Shown here: one piece after another, positions 44,179 through 53,777 of the stretch
Layout: every line of letters starts with the position of its first letter
Position numbering within the stretch: position 1 is the stretch's first letter
NCBI RefSeq assembly: GCF_003122385.1
Contig: NZ_CP029255.1
Coordinates: forward strand, 1,612,001-1,676,000
Length of the DNA: 64,000 bases
Direction of reading: 5' to 3'
From: Flavobacterium crocinum
GTDB taxonomy: Bacteria; Bacteroidota; Bacteroidia; Flavobacteriales; Flavobacteriaceae
Notes under the pieces: model-generated
Databases searched by the model: none
What the model was told of the DNA's origin: nothing
What the model saw: the letters and a program-made list of their open reading frames with translations, nothing else
Program-made: the position numbers and the translations under genes

Positions 44179-44212
44179 CATATATTTTCGTGTAAATCTG
44201 TGAAATTAGTGT

Positions 44213-44827
44213 TTAAAACAAACCGTTTAATTCAGCATCAATCCTGTTAATGATGTCACCTAAATCTTCAGGATTATCAACAAAATTGATATTATCAACA
44301 TCAATAATCAATAATTTTCCTTTGGAATAAGTCTGAATCCAAGCCTCGTATCTTTCGTTCAAACGGCTCAAATAATCGATCGAAATAGAGTTTTCATACT
44401 CTCTCCCTCTTTTGTGAATCTGTCCAACCAAATTTGGAATAGAACTTCTTAGATAAATCAATAAATCGGGAGCTTTTACCAGAGATTCCATTAATTCAAA
44501 CAAAGAAGTATAATTTTCAAAATCTCGGCTTGTCATTAACCCCATTGCATATAAATTGGGAGCGAAAATATGCGCATCCTCATAAATAGTCCTGTCCTGA
44601 ATGATTTTTTTTCCGCTTTCGCGAATTTGCTGCACTTGACGGAAACGGCTGTTTAAGAAATAAATCTGAAGATTAAACGACCAGCGTTCCATTTGATGGT
44701 AAAAATCATCCAGATACGGATTATCAACAACATCTTCATAATGAGGTTCCCATTTAAAATGTTTGGCTAATAGTTTGGTCAGAGTGGTTTTTCCTGCGCC
44801 TATGTTTCCTGCTATTGCTATGTGCAT
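44213..44827 (-). CDS. Deoxynucleoside kinase (dAdo/dGuo kinase family)
   Basis: 204 aa. The P-loop GNIGAGKTT lies at 7-15; the family marker DRT/ERS is IIQDRTIYEDAHIF; the LID-region arginines are in HKRGREYENSISIDYLSRLNERYEAW. It phosphorylates salvaged purine deoxynucleosides. It overlaps the upstream gene by one base (TAATG), so translation is coupled. Confidence 0.9.
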   Translation of the reverse strand: MHIAIAGNIGAGKTTLTKLLAKHFKWEPHYEDVVDNPYLDDFYHQMERWSFNLQIYFLNSRFRQVQQIRESGKKIIQDRTIYEDAHIFAPNLYAMGLMTSRDFENYTSLFELMESLVKAPDLLIYLRSSIPNLVGQIHKRGREYENSISIDYLSRLNERYEAWIQTYSKGKLLIIDVDNINFVDNPEDLGDIINRIDAELNGLF

Positions 44828-45642
44828 TACGGTGTTACGATTTTATAATTGGAAATATCTGTAGCTGTAAAAATAGATAAAATTTGGTCTTTGTAATAAA
44901 AATTGTCAAAGGTTTTTTCTAAAATTTTAATCTCAGAAATTACATCAGAATTTGTTTTATCAAACCCTTTAAAGTACAAAATATTGTCTTTGCTAAAAAT
45001 ATATTGTGATGTACTTATGATTTCGATTTTATTAAAATCAGGTGCTTTTCCGTTCGAAGTTATTTTTCCGAAAATATCACAGGAAAACCAATTATTATTT
45101 TTATCAATCCAGTTGAAAGTATTGAAATCCGTTTGATAATATTTAATGGGTTCAGTCAGTGGAATCGAAACGGTTTTATATTCATTTTTTAAATAATCAA
45201 AAAGACCAATCTGTTGATTTAAAGTGTTATAAATCCATAACTGATTTTGTGTTGACATTCCGATTGCATCAACTACAATTGGTGTTGGACTCTGTGAGAA
45301 ATTAATCTCAGTCATTTTATTCAACTGATTGTCTAATAAAACAACACTATTGAAATCTCCATAAAATAAAACAATTTTCAACGGATTTTGAAGATCAACT
45401 TTTGTGATTTTTCCCAGAGAAACATTTTTGTATTCAAAAAGTTCAGTTCCTTTAGTTTTACTGAAAACATTGTTTTTAATTTGATAAGAATAGCCAAAAG
45501 AGTCATACCCTAAAAAAACATCGGCATTGCTTTTATACTTAGATAATAATTTTGGATTAATACTTGAATCCTGTGCAAACAGTGCATTCGAAGTGCATGA
45601 AACAAATAAAATGAATAAAAATAATTGCACTGTTTTTGGCAT
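44827..45642 (-). CDS. Secreted protein, probable beta-propeller-like, unknown function
   Basis: 271 aa with a signal peptide (ends ALFAQ). The mature protein repeats short beta units around NQLWIYNTLNQQIGLFDYLKNEYKTV, NTFNWIDKNNNWFSCDIFGKITSNG and SKDNILYFKGFDK, reminiscent of a propeller or quinoprotein-like fold. It is coupled to the deoxynucleoside kinase gene by a one-base overlap, an arrangement I cannot explain functionally. Confidence 0.7.
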   Translation of the reverse strand: MPKTVQLFLFILFVSCTSNALFAQDSSINPKLLSKYKSNADVFLGYDSFGYSYQIKNNVFSKTKGTELFEYKNVSLGKITKVDLQNPLKIVLFYGDFNSVVLLDNQLNKMTEINFSQSPTPIVVDAIGMSTQNQLWIYNTLNQQIGLFDYLKNEYKTVSIPLTEPIKYYQTDFNTFNWIDKNNNWFSCDIFGKITSNGKAPDFNKIEIISTSQYIFSKDNILYFKGFDKTNSDVISEIKILEKTFDNFYYKDQILSIFTATDISNYKIVTP

Positions 45643-45786
45643 TGGATATTGATTTACAAGAATACCAAATTACAAAAAAACTGGCATTAGAAATTCATTT
45701 TTAGCCTTTAAACCTTTTATAAATCTAATAGTCTAAAAAATAGGCGATTCTGTCTATAGACGGGACGCATTAATATATTTAATTTT

Positions 45787-45814
45787 TTGAATCTTAAAAT
45801 AAATAATACATTTG
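45787..45814 (+). promoter_or_regulatory. Consensus promoter of the GLPGLI / receptor pair
   Basis: TTG (45787-45789), a 17-base spacer, then TACATTTG (45807-45814): an exact consensus. The short leader carries a 7-bp hairpin GTAAGTT/AACTTAC (45818-45837). Confidence 0.75.
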
Positions 45815-45857
45815 AATGTAAGTTTTTTCTAACTTACCCACTTTTAAAGTAAATAAA

Positions 45858-46742
45858 ATGAGAAAGATATTTTTTTATATGACATTGATGCTTGTTGGGA
45901 CACAAATTCAGGCTCAAAAAGATTTTCAGGGAATGGCTGTTTACGAATCAAAAACGCAGGCACCTAAGTTTGAAATGCGTGGCAACAGAGATATAACTCC
46001 GGAAATGCAGAAAAATATGGAGGAGCGTATGAAAAAAATGCTCGAAAAAACATTTATTTTAAATTTCGACAAATCGGCATCGATTTATAAAGAAGAAGAA
46101 AAATTAGACGCACCGGGACAACAAAATGGCATGCGTATGATGTTTGGTTCACTTACCGGTGGTGGAGGAACTTTCTACAAAGACATAAAAACTAAATCGT
46201 ATACTGTTGATAAGGAATTTATGGGTAAGGAATTTCTTGTGGTAGATTCTCTGCCAAAATTAGACTGGAAATTAGAGCAGGAAACCAAACAAATTGGAGG
46301 TTATAACTGCTATAAAGCAACTGCGGTAAAACAAGCCAGTAAAACCGATTTCAGAAACTTCAGACCTAAGAATAATGATGATAAAAAGGATGAGGTTAAA
46401 AAGACTTCGGGAGATACTAAAACCAATTTTACAGACAATTTCGAAATCCCAAAAGAGATTGTAGTAACAGCTTGGTATACACCGGAAATTCCGGTTAATC
46501 AAGGGCCTGAGAATTATTGGGGACTTCCAGGTTTGATTTTAGAAATAAATGATGGAACAACAACTATTTTATGTTCTAAAGTAGTTTTAAACCCTAAAGA
46601 TAGAGCACAAATAAAACCTTCTAAAAAAGGAAAAGTAATATCTCAAAAAGAATACGACGAAACGGTAATTAAAAAAATGGAGGAATTTAGAGAAATGAAC
46701 CGTGGACGCGCAGGCGGACCACCACCTCCAATGGGAAGATAA
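45858..46742 (+). CDS. GLPGLI family protein
   Basis: 294 aa with a signal peptide (ends QIQAQ). It has the family-naming motif NYWGLPGLILEIND and the preceding WKLEQETKQIGGYNCYKATA. The C-terminus is Arg/Gly/Pro-rich (NRGRAGGPPPPMGR). GLPGLI proteins are predicted exported proteins of unknown function, usually found next to a TonB-receptor-like barrel, as here (49 bases to the next gene). It has an exact consensus promoter. Confidence 0.9.
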   Translation: MRKIFFYMTLMLVGTQIQAQKDFQGMAVYESKTQAPKFEMRGNRDITPEMQKNMEERMKKMLEKTFILNFDKSASIYKEEEKLDAPGQQNGMRMMFGSLTGGGGTFYKDIKTKSYTVDKEFMGKEFLVVDSLPKLDWKLEQETKQIGGYNCYKATAVKQASKTDFRNFRPKNNDDKKDEVKKTSGDTKTNFTDNFEIPKEIVVTAWYTPEIPVNQGPENYWGLPGLILEINDGTTTILCSKVVLNPKDRAQIKPSKKGKVISQKEYDETVIKKMEEFREMNRGRAGGPPPPMGR

Positions 46743-46790
46743 AACCTTTTAAATTCCAATTTTCAATTTCCAAATTACAATATTCTGATA

Positions 46791-49487
46791 ATGAATAAGA
46801 CACTTTTTATTTTCGCCTTACTTTTTACTTCTATATGCTTCTCTCAAAGTGTCCGTTTTGACGGTTTGATTCAGGATGAACAGAAAAATCCCTTGGAAAT
46901 GGCCAACATTATGGCGATTAACAATGGTACAAAAGCAATGGATTCTTATGGAATTACCAATGATAAAGGAAAATTTCAGCTGACTCTAAAACCAAATACT
47001 TCTTATATCATAAAAGTGAGCTATCTCGGAATGAAATCCAAAGACATTGCCTTAACTACTAAAAGCGAAAATATTACTCAGAATGTAGTTTTGGATGGAG
47101 CCGGAATAGAATTGGAAGGTGTCGAAATTGTTCGTGAAATGCCTGTTTCTATAAAAGGAGATACGATTGTATATAATGCAGATTCATTCAAATCAGGAAC
47201 AGAAAGAAAATTAGAAGATGTTCTAAAAAAGCTTCCAGGTGTTGAGGTAAATGCCGATGGAGAAATTGAAGTGGAAGGAAAGAAAGTTAGTAAATTAATG
47301 GTAGAAGGAAAAGACTTTTTTGACGGGGATACAAAATTAGGCGTTAAAAATATACCGGCAGATGCTATTGATAAAATTCAGGTTTTAAGAAATTACAATG
47401 AAGTAAGTCAATTAAAAGGTTTAGAAAACGATCAAGATAATTTGGCTATGAATATTAAACTGAAAGAAGGGAAAAAGAACTTTTGGTTTGGTGATGTAAC
47501 CGCAGGAATTGGAGTTGGCGAATTGGATAGTCGTTATATTATTAATCCAAAGCTCTTTTATTACAGTCCAAAATACAGTATCAATTTAATTACCAATTTC
47601 AATAATATTGGAGAATTGCCTCTTACGGCCCAAGATTATTTTAAATTCACGGGCGGATTTAAAAACCTAATGAAAAAAGGAGGAAGCAGTTTTAATGTTT
47701 CTTCTAATGATTTAGGAATTTCACTTTTGAGAAATAACAGGGCTAAAGAAATTGAAACCAAATTTGGAGCAACAAACTTTGCTTATTCAGTTAATAAAGC
47801 TTGGAATTTGAGCGGTTTCGGAATTCTTTCGACTTCAAAAACTCAATTAGAAACAAAATCCCAGACCACGATTTTAGATTCCGGAGATCAGCAGAAACGT
47901 GACGAAAATACAAGTCAAAAGAATAATTTAGGCCTTTTTAAATTAAGTTCAACCTATAAGCCAAGTGATAAATTTCAGTTTGACTATGATATCTTATCCA
48001 AATTGACCAAACAGGAAGAATACTCCGATTTGTTTAGAGAACAGATTGTTCAGAATGTTGCTACGCCGGAAACTATTTATACAACAAAAAAACAAGACCC
48101 AACTTCTTTTAATCAGAATTTGAATTTGTATTATACACCAAGTGCCAAAAATATTTTCGCTTTTGAGATGCAGCATTTGTATCAGGATGAAAATCCGTTT
48201 TATAATGCCAACTTGCATACAATGCCTTTTAATGATGAAGATTTGACAGGATATAACGTTGATCAATCCAGAAATGATTACAATCAGAATCGTTTTGTAA
48301 AAACGAATAAACTGGATGCTAAACTGGATTATTATTATATGGTTACGCCAAAAAGTAATTTCAATGTTACAGTAGGAAATACGTATTCTTATCAAAACTT
48401 CAATTCTCATATCTTTCAAATGTTAGATAATGGAGATAGAAATGATTTGAATGATCCGGCGAATAATAACGACGTAGATTACAGATTTAATGATGCTTTT
48501 GTAGGCTTTCATTATAAAATCTTAACCGGGAAATTTACTTTAACGCCTGGGGTAAGTCTGCATACCTACCAAATGACAAACGGACAGGAAGGAACAGATT
48601 ATTCTCAAAGTTTTACCAAAATACTGCCGGATTTCTTCGCTTTATACCAAATCAAAAAATCTGAGACATTGACGTATAATTTCTCTTTGACGAATGATTT
48701 TACGGATATTAATCAATTGGCTGCAGGTTATGTTTTATCAGATTACAGTAGTTTATTTCGTGGAAATCGTACTTTAGAAAATGCTACTTCGCAAGTTCAT
48801 TCGCTTCGTTATTTCAAGTATAATATGTTCAATTTCGAAAACATTTTTGCGAACGCAACTTATACCAGAAAAGTGGACGCCATAAAAACAGAAGCTCAGT
48901 TTGATGGAATTAATCAATCTTCAGTTCCCTATAATTCCAATTTAGCCGATGAAACTTTCTCTGGAATGGGGGCTTACGGACGTTCCTTTTTGAAAAATTA
49001 CAAGGCCTCAGTAAATGCAAGTTTAAACTGGTCAAAGTTTAATAATAAACAAGATGGTAATGTAAGAACAACAGAAAGTTTTGTACAGAGTTACACCGTA
49101 AGGGCTTCGACAAATTATAAAAAGCTTCCAAATATCGAATTCGGATACAATCTTTTGGTAAATAAATACAGCGGTTCTACTTTTTACACCGATAAACCAT
49201 TTGCCAAATTAGATTACTATTTCTTAGACAGTTTTTCTTTTGTTTCGGAATATGAATTCTATCATTATTATAACGGAGATAAATCGGTCGATAACGAATA
49301 TGATTTCTTAAGTGCAAGTTTAATTTATCAGAAGAAAAACAGTAAATGGGAATACAAAGTTTCAGCTACAAACTTGTTAAATACAAGATATTTGAATGAT
49401 GATAACTTTACGCAGTTTTCTACAAGAGTTTCACAATATACGGTACAGCCTCGCTACATAATCTTCTCAATGAAATACAATTTATAG
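46791..49487 (+). CDS. TonB-dependent-receptor-like outer-membrane barrel with CarboxypepD_reg domain
   Basis: 898 aa. A signal peptide (ends CFSQ) precedes a carboxypeptidase-regulatory-like domain (VRFDGLIQDEQKNPLEMANIMAIN..., about 20-110). A plug-like region follows (DTIVYNADSFKSGTERKLEDVLKKLPGVEVNADGEIEVEGKKVSKLMVEGKDFFDGD), then a long barrel ending VQPRYIIFSMKYNL. It forms a unit with the GLPGLI gene. The substrate is unknown. Confidence 0.88.
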   Translation: MNKTLFIFALLFTSICFSQSVRFDGLIQDEQKNPLEMANIMAINNGTKAMDSYGITNDKGKFQLTLKPNTSYIIKVSYLGMKSKDIALTTKSENITQNVVLDGAGIELEGVEIVREMPVSIKGDTIVYNADSFKSGTERKLEDVLKKLPGVEVNADGEIEVEGKKVSKLMVEGKDFFDGDTKLGVKNIPADAIDKIQVLRNYNEVSQLKGLENDQDNLAMNIKLKEGKKNFWFGDVTAGIGVGELDSRYIINPKLFYYSPKYSINLITNFNNIGELPLTAQDYFKFTGGFKNLMKKGGSSFNVSSNDLGISLLRNNRAKEIETKFGATNFAYSVNKAWNLSGFGILSTSKTQLETKSQTTILDSGDQQKRDENTSQKNNLGLFKLSSTYKPSDKFQFDYDILSKLTKQEEYSDLFREQIVQNVATPETIYTTKKQDPTSFNQNLNLYYTPSAKNIFAFEMQHLYQDENPFYNANLHTMPFNDEDLTGYNVDQSRNDYNQNRFVKTNKLDAKLDYYYMVTPKSNFNVTVGNTYSYQNFNSHIFQMLDNGDRNDLNDPANNNDVDYRFNDAFVGFHYKILTGKFTLTPGVSLHTYQMTNGQEGTDYSQSFTKILPDFFALYQIKKSETLTYNFSLTNDFTDINQLAAGYVLSDYSSLFRGNRTLENATSQVHSLRYFKYNMFNFENIFANATYTRKVDAIKTEAQFDGINQSSVPYNSNLADETFSGMGAYGRSFLKNYKASVNASLNWSKFNNKQDGNVRTTESFVQSYTVRASTNYKKLPNIEFGYNLLVNKYSGSTFYTDKPFAKLDYYFLDSFSFVSEYEFYHYYNGDKSVDNEYDFLSASLIYQKKNSKWEYKVSATNLLNTRYLNDDNFTQFSTRVSQYTVQPRYIIFSMKYNL

Positions 49488-49578
49488 ATGATTTGGCTGA
49501 ATTTTGGAGTTAAGACATTTTAATTTTAGTAAGAATGGAATATCTTTACGTCAATATTAATAGCCAAATTTTTATATT

Positions 49579-51834
49579 ATGCGCAATTTTATTTGGAGTT
49601 TATTGCTGTTTACTTCGGCAATTTTTACGAGTTTTTCTCAAACAAAAGGCAGCGAAAAAGGAACCTATTTGTCTACAAACAAAGGTCAGAAAATCAAACT
49701 CAATTTATTAGACGATAACAAATACGAACTTGTATTCTATTCGGGAGATTATATTGTAAAAGGAGATTCGTTATTATTTGCTAAAAATACTGAAGCACAA
49801 ACCAGTTTTGACCTTTCTTTTAAAGTAGATAAAAAAGCTAAAAATATAAAAGTAAAGTTTTTAGATCCTTCCTATTATTCATTTTACATAGGAACTCAAA
49901 AAGGAAAAGAAGAAGTTAAATACCAAAGACTTTCAGATATTAAGACCAAAATAGATCCGGACTGGGCAAAAACCGATTTGGAATTCGAGATCGAGAAAGC
50001 AGACTTTTTGTATTTGGTTTATGAAGAATACGGAGGAAAAAGCAGTGTCAATAAATATGCTTTACCAAAAGATGTTTCTGAAGTGACGATCAACTATGAA
50101 TTAGCTGTTTTAGGAGATTTGCAGATAGCAGGATTCTTTGACAGAAGTACAAATGAATTGAAAATCTCTGAAAAATCAGGATTGAATCCGTTGGTTTTTA
50201 TTAATGAAAAAGACCCGCAGCCAGCTAAGAAAACAGCAAAGGTTCTTCCTCTTGAAAGTCAGTCTGTTTCCAATTGGACTTATCCCGGGAAAGAAGATGC
50301 TTTACTGAGTGATGATTTCGGAACAGGGCTTGTTGCGACCGATAGTGTTGCTACAGCAGCAGCTGACTATTCTATTCCTCCGCCAGCATATACACGTTAC
50401 GACTTTAAATTAAAAGTTGAAAACAGCTTAAAAAAAGCAATTGACGCAACAAAAGGTTCTGCCAATAAATTTTTGGTTGTGTATGCTGATAGTAATACTA
50501 AGCCAGCAAAAGAGAGTTTTGATGCTATCGTAAAAGAGCAGGAAACACAGACAGGATATAATATGTATGATAAATATGTCGCTCTTTACGATGTTTATAA
50601 TTTTTATTTGGCTGGAGCCGATGATAAAAAATGGCTTAAAACCAATAAAATTACCAACGATCCAAGTGTGCTTGTTTTAAATGGAGAAGGAAATATAATA
50701 GCTGTTGCAAAATCTGATTTAACAGCACAGCAGTATCAGTTTGGCTATTATAGTGAATTTTACAGACAGCTTTTGAGAGCAGATGCTTTAATCTCAGTTA
50801 ATAATGCTGTAAAAAATAAGAAAGCAACGGATGCAGATTTAATCAATGCTTTTAATAAAACGGTTCTATTAGAAACTACCTATAATTATGATCCGGTAGC
50901 TCCTGCAGATGATATTAATTCTAAAGAATTTGTGATTACCAAAACAACAGTAGATCAAAAGGAAGTAACAGCAGCCTGGAAAAAATTAATTGAATCACAC
51001 CAAAAAGATAAGACTGCTAATTTGTATTTAGCAGAAATAATTGTAAAAGAGATCAAAAATCAAGGATTTACAAAACAGCTTTTCAACCAGGACAGAATCT
51101 TAAATGATACCGATTTCCTTGCAATTGATTATTTGTTGAAGCATTCTGAAGAGATTGAAAAAAATCGTACTGACTTCAATAGTAAAGAAGGAGAATTGCA
51201 TACACTTGGAAATATTGTTTCTGAGATTTCTAATGCATTGCAGCAAAATGTTTATACTTCTCAGGATGGAGTTACAGGAGAAATTAATAAAGAAAAGGTA
51301 AACTCGGTTTATAAAAAGATAATTGAATCCGGTAAAGGCAATTTTGAAGCCTACAAAAATTACTTTGATTATCTGTCGATGGCTGAAGATCAGGATACTT
51401 CGAATACCACCTATTTAAGAGAATTCAACACCTATTTTAATGCAAATCTGGCTGGAGGAAATCCAATAGAAAAATTAGATGCAATTTATTCAACAATAGA
51501 TTCAAATTCAAGTTATTCTTATGATGGATGGAATGCTTTTAAAGAGTATCATTCAAATCTGTGTAACAATGCAGCATGGACAGTAGTTACAAAAGCTCAA
51601 AATTCCAGCTTCCTAAAAGATGCCATAAAATGGTCTGAATACAGTTTATTGGTAACCAAAAACAATCCATATTATTTGGATACTTTGGCTCAGTTGTATT
51701 ATAAAGACGGACAGAATGAAAAAGCCATCGCAACGCAGACTTTAGCTGTAAAATATTTAGATGCAAACATGGATGGGGTTACAGCAACTGATATAAAAGA
51801 TACCTTAACAAAAATGCAAAACGGAACATATTAA
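49579..51834 (+). CDS. Secreted multidomain protein: thioredoxin-like centre without CxxC, C-terminal TPR-like helices
   Basis: 751 aa with a signal peptide (ends SFSQ). The N-terminal ~200 residues are beta-rich. Residues ~290-400 resemble a thioredoxin-like fold (NKFLVVYADSNTKPAKESFDAIV..., ITNDPSVLVLNGEGNIIAVAKSDL), but the active-site CxxC is absent (DSNTKP). The last ~100 residues resemble TPR units (KDAIKWSEYSLLVTKNNPYYLDTLAQLYYKDGQNEKAI). I do not recognise a named family. It is a single gene with a terminator shared with metK. Confidence 0.7.
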   Translation: MRNFIWSLLLFTSAIFTSFSQTKGSEKGTYLSTNKGQKIKLNLLDDNKYELVFYSGDYIVKGDSLLFAKNTEAQTSFDLSFKVDKKAKNIKVKFLDPSYYSFYIGTQKGKEEVKYQRLSDIKTKIDPDWAKTDLEFEIEKADFLYLVYEEYGGKSSVNKYALPKDVSEVTINYELAVLGDLQIAGFFDRSTNELKISEKSGLNPLVFINEKDPQPAKKTAKVLPLESQSVSNWTYPGKEDALLSDDFGTGLVATDSVATAAADYSIPPPAYTRYDFKLKVENSLKKAIDATKGSANKFLVVYADSNTKPAKESFDAIVKEQETQTGYNMYDKYVALYDVYNFYLAGADDKKWLKTNKITNDPSVLVLNGEGNIIAVAKSDLTAQQYQFGYYSEFYRQLLRADALISVNNAVKNKKATDADLINAFNKTVLLETTYNYDPVAPADDINSKEFVITKTTVDQKEVTAAWKKLIESHQKDKTANLYLAEIIVKEIKNQGFTKQLFNQDRILNDTDFLAIDYLLKHSEEIEKNRTDFNSKEGELHTLGNIVSEISNALQQNVYTSQDGVTGEINKEKVNSVYKKIIESGKGNFEAYKNYFDYLSMAEDQDTSNTTYLREFNTYFNANLAGGNPIEKLDAIYSTIDSNSSYSYDGWNAFKEYHSNLCNNAAWTVVTKAQNSSFLKDAIKWSEYSLLVTKNNPYYLDTLAQLYYKDGQNEKAIATQTLAVKYLDANMDGVTATDIKDTLTKMQNGTY

Positions 51835-51856
51835 GGAATAAATAATAATAAAAAGA

Positions 51857-51890
51857 AAGGCTGTCTAAAATTATAGACAGCCTTTTTTAT
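51857..51890. terminator. Bidirectional terminator before metK 3' end
   Basis: AAGGCTGTCTA and TAGACAGCCTT arms around AAATTA with a T6 tract. Confidence 0.85.
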
Positions 51891-51907
51891 TTTGAATTTA
51901 GATTGAA

Positions 51908-53158
51908 TTACAATCCAAATGCAGCTTTTACCTGGTCAACAAAGTCAAGTTTTTCCCATGTAAACAATTCAACAGTAACTGTTTTTTCTTGTCCGCCTGG
52001 AGCGTGGAAAGTTTTAGTTACAGTTTCTGGTTTACGTCCCATGTGTCCGTAAGCAGCAGTTTCGCTGTAAATTGGGTTCCTTAATTTTAATCTTTGCTCA
52101 ATAAAGTACGGACGCATATCAAAGATTGCTTCTACTTTTTTAGCGATTTCACCGTTAGTTAAGTTTACTTTAGAAGTTCCGTAAGTTTCAATGAAAATTC
52201 CCATTGGTTCAGCAACTCCAATTGCGTAAGAAACCTGAACTAAGATTTCGTCAGCAACACCTGCAGCAACTAAGTTTTTAGCGATATGACGAGTTGCATA
52301 AGCAGCACTTCTGTCTACTTTACTTGGATCTTTTCCAGAGAATGCACCACCACCGTGAGCACCTTTTCCACCGTAAGTATCAACGATAATTTTTCTTCCA
52401 GTTAAACCAGTATCTCCATGAGGTCCTCCGATAACGAATTTTCCTGTTGGGTTAATGTGGTAGTTGATTTTATCGTTAAATAAGTGAGCGTGCTCTGGGT
52501 TCTTAGCGATAATTCTAGGAATCAAGATTTCAACAATATCTTTTTTGATTTTAGCCAACATTGCCGCTTCTTCATCAAAATCATCATGTTGAGTAGAGAT
52601 AACAATCGCATCGATACGAGTTGGTTTGTTGTCGTCGCTGTATTCTAAAGTTACCTGAGATTTAGCATCTGGACGTAAATAAGAGATTTCTTTGTTTTCT
52701 CGTCTTAAAATTGCTAACTCTTGTAATAATTTATGAGATAAATCTAATGCCAATGGCATGTAGTTTTCAGTTTCATTTGTAGCGTAACCAAACATCATTC
52801 CCTGGTCACCTGCACCTTGCTCTTCTGGCTTAGCTCTGTCAACACCTTGGTTAATGTCTGCAGACTGCTCGTGAATTGCTGAAAGAATTCCACAAGAATT
52901 CGCTTCAAACATATATTCACTTTTAGTATATCCAATTTTACGGATTACCTCACGTGCAATATGCTGTACATCTAGATAAGTATTCGATTTTACTTCACCT
53001 GCTAAAATTACCTGACCAGTTGTAACTAATGTTTCACAAGCTACTTTTGAGTCAGCGTCAAATGCCAAAAAGTTGTCAATTAAAGCGTCCGAAATTTGAT
53101 CTGCAACTTTGTCTGGATGCCCTTCACTAACAGATTCTGACGTAAATAAATAAGCCAT
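51908..53158 (-). CDS. metK: S-adenosylmethionine synthetase
   Basis: 416 aa, making SAM from Met and ATP. Motifs: [67 protein letters not shown] and [29 protein letters not shown]. It is slightly longer than E. coli MetK (384). It is preceded by a strong promoter and a ~175-nt leader that carries a SAM-II-like element, giving direct feedback by its product. Confidence 0.97.
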   Translation of the reverse strand: MAYLFTSESVSEGHPDKVADQISDALIDNFLAFDADSKVACETLVTTGQVILAGEVKSNTYLDVQHIAREVIRKIGYTKSEYMFEANSCGILSAIHEQSADINQGVDRAKPEEQGAGDQGMMFGYATNETENYMPLALDLSHKLLQELAILRRENKEISYLRPDAKSQVTLEYSDDNKPTRIDAIVISTQHDDFDEEAAMLAKIKKDIVEILIPRIIAKNPEHAHLFNDKINYHINPTGKFVIGGPHGDTGLTGRKIIVDTYGGKGAHGGGAFSGKDPSKVDRSAAYATRHIAKNLVAAGVADEILVQVSYAIGVAEPMGIFIETYGTSKVNLTNGEIAKKVEAIFDMRPYFIEQRLKLRNPIYSETAAYGHMGRKPETVTKTFHAPGGQEKTVTVELFTWEKLDFVDQVKAAFGL

Positions 53159-53218
53159 AATAATGTAATAAAAATGTATTAATTTTAAATTTAAGCGAGG
53201 AAATGATTGCTAAAAAGG

Positions 53219-53332
53219 GCTAAAGGAGAGTGTCTGCTTTAGCATTTTTTACTGCTGAAAGGATTCTTTCGGCATTCATAATGAATCATTTCATTATGAA
53301 GAGGTTGCAATCAGTTCAAATTTTTCCTCTGT
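53219..53332 (-). ncRNA. SAM-II-type riboswitch (leader of metK)
   Basis: In RNA sense: P1 AGAGG (53330-53326) pairs with CCUCU (53304-53300). The loop carries the SAM-II core AUUUGAACUGAUUGCAA, and a distal GCUAAAGC (53243-53236) supplies the pseudoknot strand. These match the SAM-II consensus (AUUU...AUUGCA...GCUAAA). Unlike the compact type, two extra hairpins sit between P1 and the GCUAAAG strand (UCAUAAUGAA/UUCAUUAUGA and a GAAAG/CUUUC stem). The GCUAAAG strand can alternatively pair with CUUUAGC (53225-53219), followed by CCUUUUU, a possible terminator. Confidence 0.75.
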
Positions 53333-53340
53333 TTCGGGTG

Positions 53341-53369
53341 CAAAGGTATAAAACCATTTTGATTTGCAA
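53341..53369 (-). promoter_or_regulatory. metK promoter
   Basis: On the minus strand TTG (53369-53367), an 18-base spacer, then TACCTTTG (53348-53341). Transcription would start a few bases before the riboswitch. Confidence 0.7.
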
Positions 53370-53460
53370 ATTAAAGTTCAACTTTTTTTATTTTTTATAG
53401 CAGAAATTTAACAATAGCATAGTATTTTGATAGGGTAATGGAAAATAATTTGATTTTTGT

Positions 53461-53491
53461 TTGGTGGTTTGAAAAAAAGTTCTCAAATTTG
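53461..53491 (+). promoter_or_regulatory. Promoter of leader-peptide pair 1-2
   Basis: TTG (53461-53463), a 20-base spacer, then CAAATTTG (53484-53491). The -7 box has C for T. The same layout (TTG-N20-CAnnTTTG) precedes pair 3-4 at 56934-56964. Confidence 0.55.
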
Positions 53492-53511
53492 CCCTGTAAA
53501 ACAATAAGAAA

Positions 53512-53568
53512 ATGAATTTAACTGCTAAAAATATGTGTTGTATGATGTCGGAACAATCCGCAGAGTAA
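53512..53568 (+). CDS. Leader peptide 1 (Met/Cys-rich attenuator ORF)
   Basis: An 18-codon ORF encoding MNLTAKNMCCMMSEQSAE. Codons 8-12 are Met-Cys-Cys-Met-Met. Its last sense codons contain GCAGAG (53560-53565), complementary to CTCTGC (53611-53616), the left arm of the terminator that follows. A ribosome reaching the stop would cover GCAGAG and let the terminator form. A ribosome stalled at Met/Cys codons would leave it free to act as antiterminator. No Shine-Dalgarno is seen, as usual in this phylum. Regulation is inferred from these complementarities. Confidence 0.65.
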   Translation: MNLTAKNMCCMMSEQSAE

Positions 53569-53607
53569 CTCTATTGTTTAGTACTTAAGTCTACAAAATA
53601 CAATAAG

Positions 53608-53637
53608 AACCTCTGCCCAACAGCAGAGGTTTTTTTA
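53608..53637 (+). terminator. Attenuator terminator 1
   Basis: AACCTCTGC-CCAACA-GCAGAGGTT followed by T7. Its left arm can instead pair with GCAGAG at the end of leader 1. Confidence 0.8.
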
Positions 53638-53665
53638 TTAAATCAAAAATTAAAGTAATTAAGAA

Positions 53666-53746
53666 ATGAAAAATTCAACAGTAAATAAAATGATGATGTG
53701 TTGTAAGATGCCAATGTGTATCCAAAGTTGCTGTTGCCAAAAGTGA
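53666..53746 (+). CDS. Leader peptide 2 (strongly Met/Cys-rich attenuator ORF)
   Basis: A 26-codon ORF with six Met and six Cys. After MKNSTVNK comes MMMCCKMPMCIQSCCC, then QK and TGA. The end of the ORF contains CCAAAAG (53737-53743), complementary to CTTTTGG (53783-53789) in the left arm of the following terminator. This is the same logic as leader 1, with a higher density of sulfur-amino-acid codons. The N-terminal NKM is shared with leaders 3 and 4. Confidence 0.72.
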   Translation: MKNSTVNKMMMCCKMPMCIQSCCCQK

Positions 53747-53777
53747 AAGATCGAATCTTTGTTATAGTTTCAACTAT

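Noticed and set aside
47994..48419. 141-codon minus-strand frame inside the receptor gene at 46791
   Set aside because: Antisense to an intact barrel; Ile/Arg-rich translation without any recognisable feature.
49579..51834. Annotation as an active thioredoxin or disulfide isomerase
   Set aside because: The thioredoxin-like segment has no CxxC motif, so catalytic redox function is not supported.
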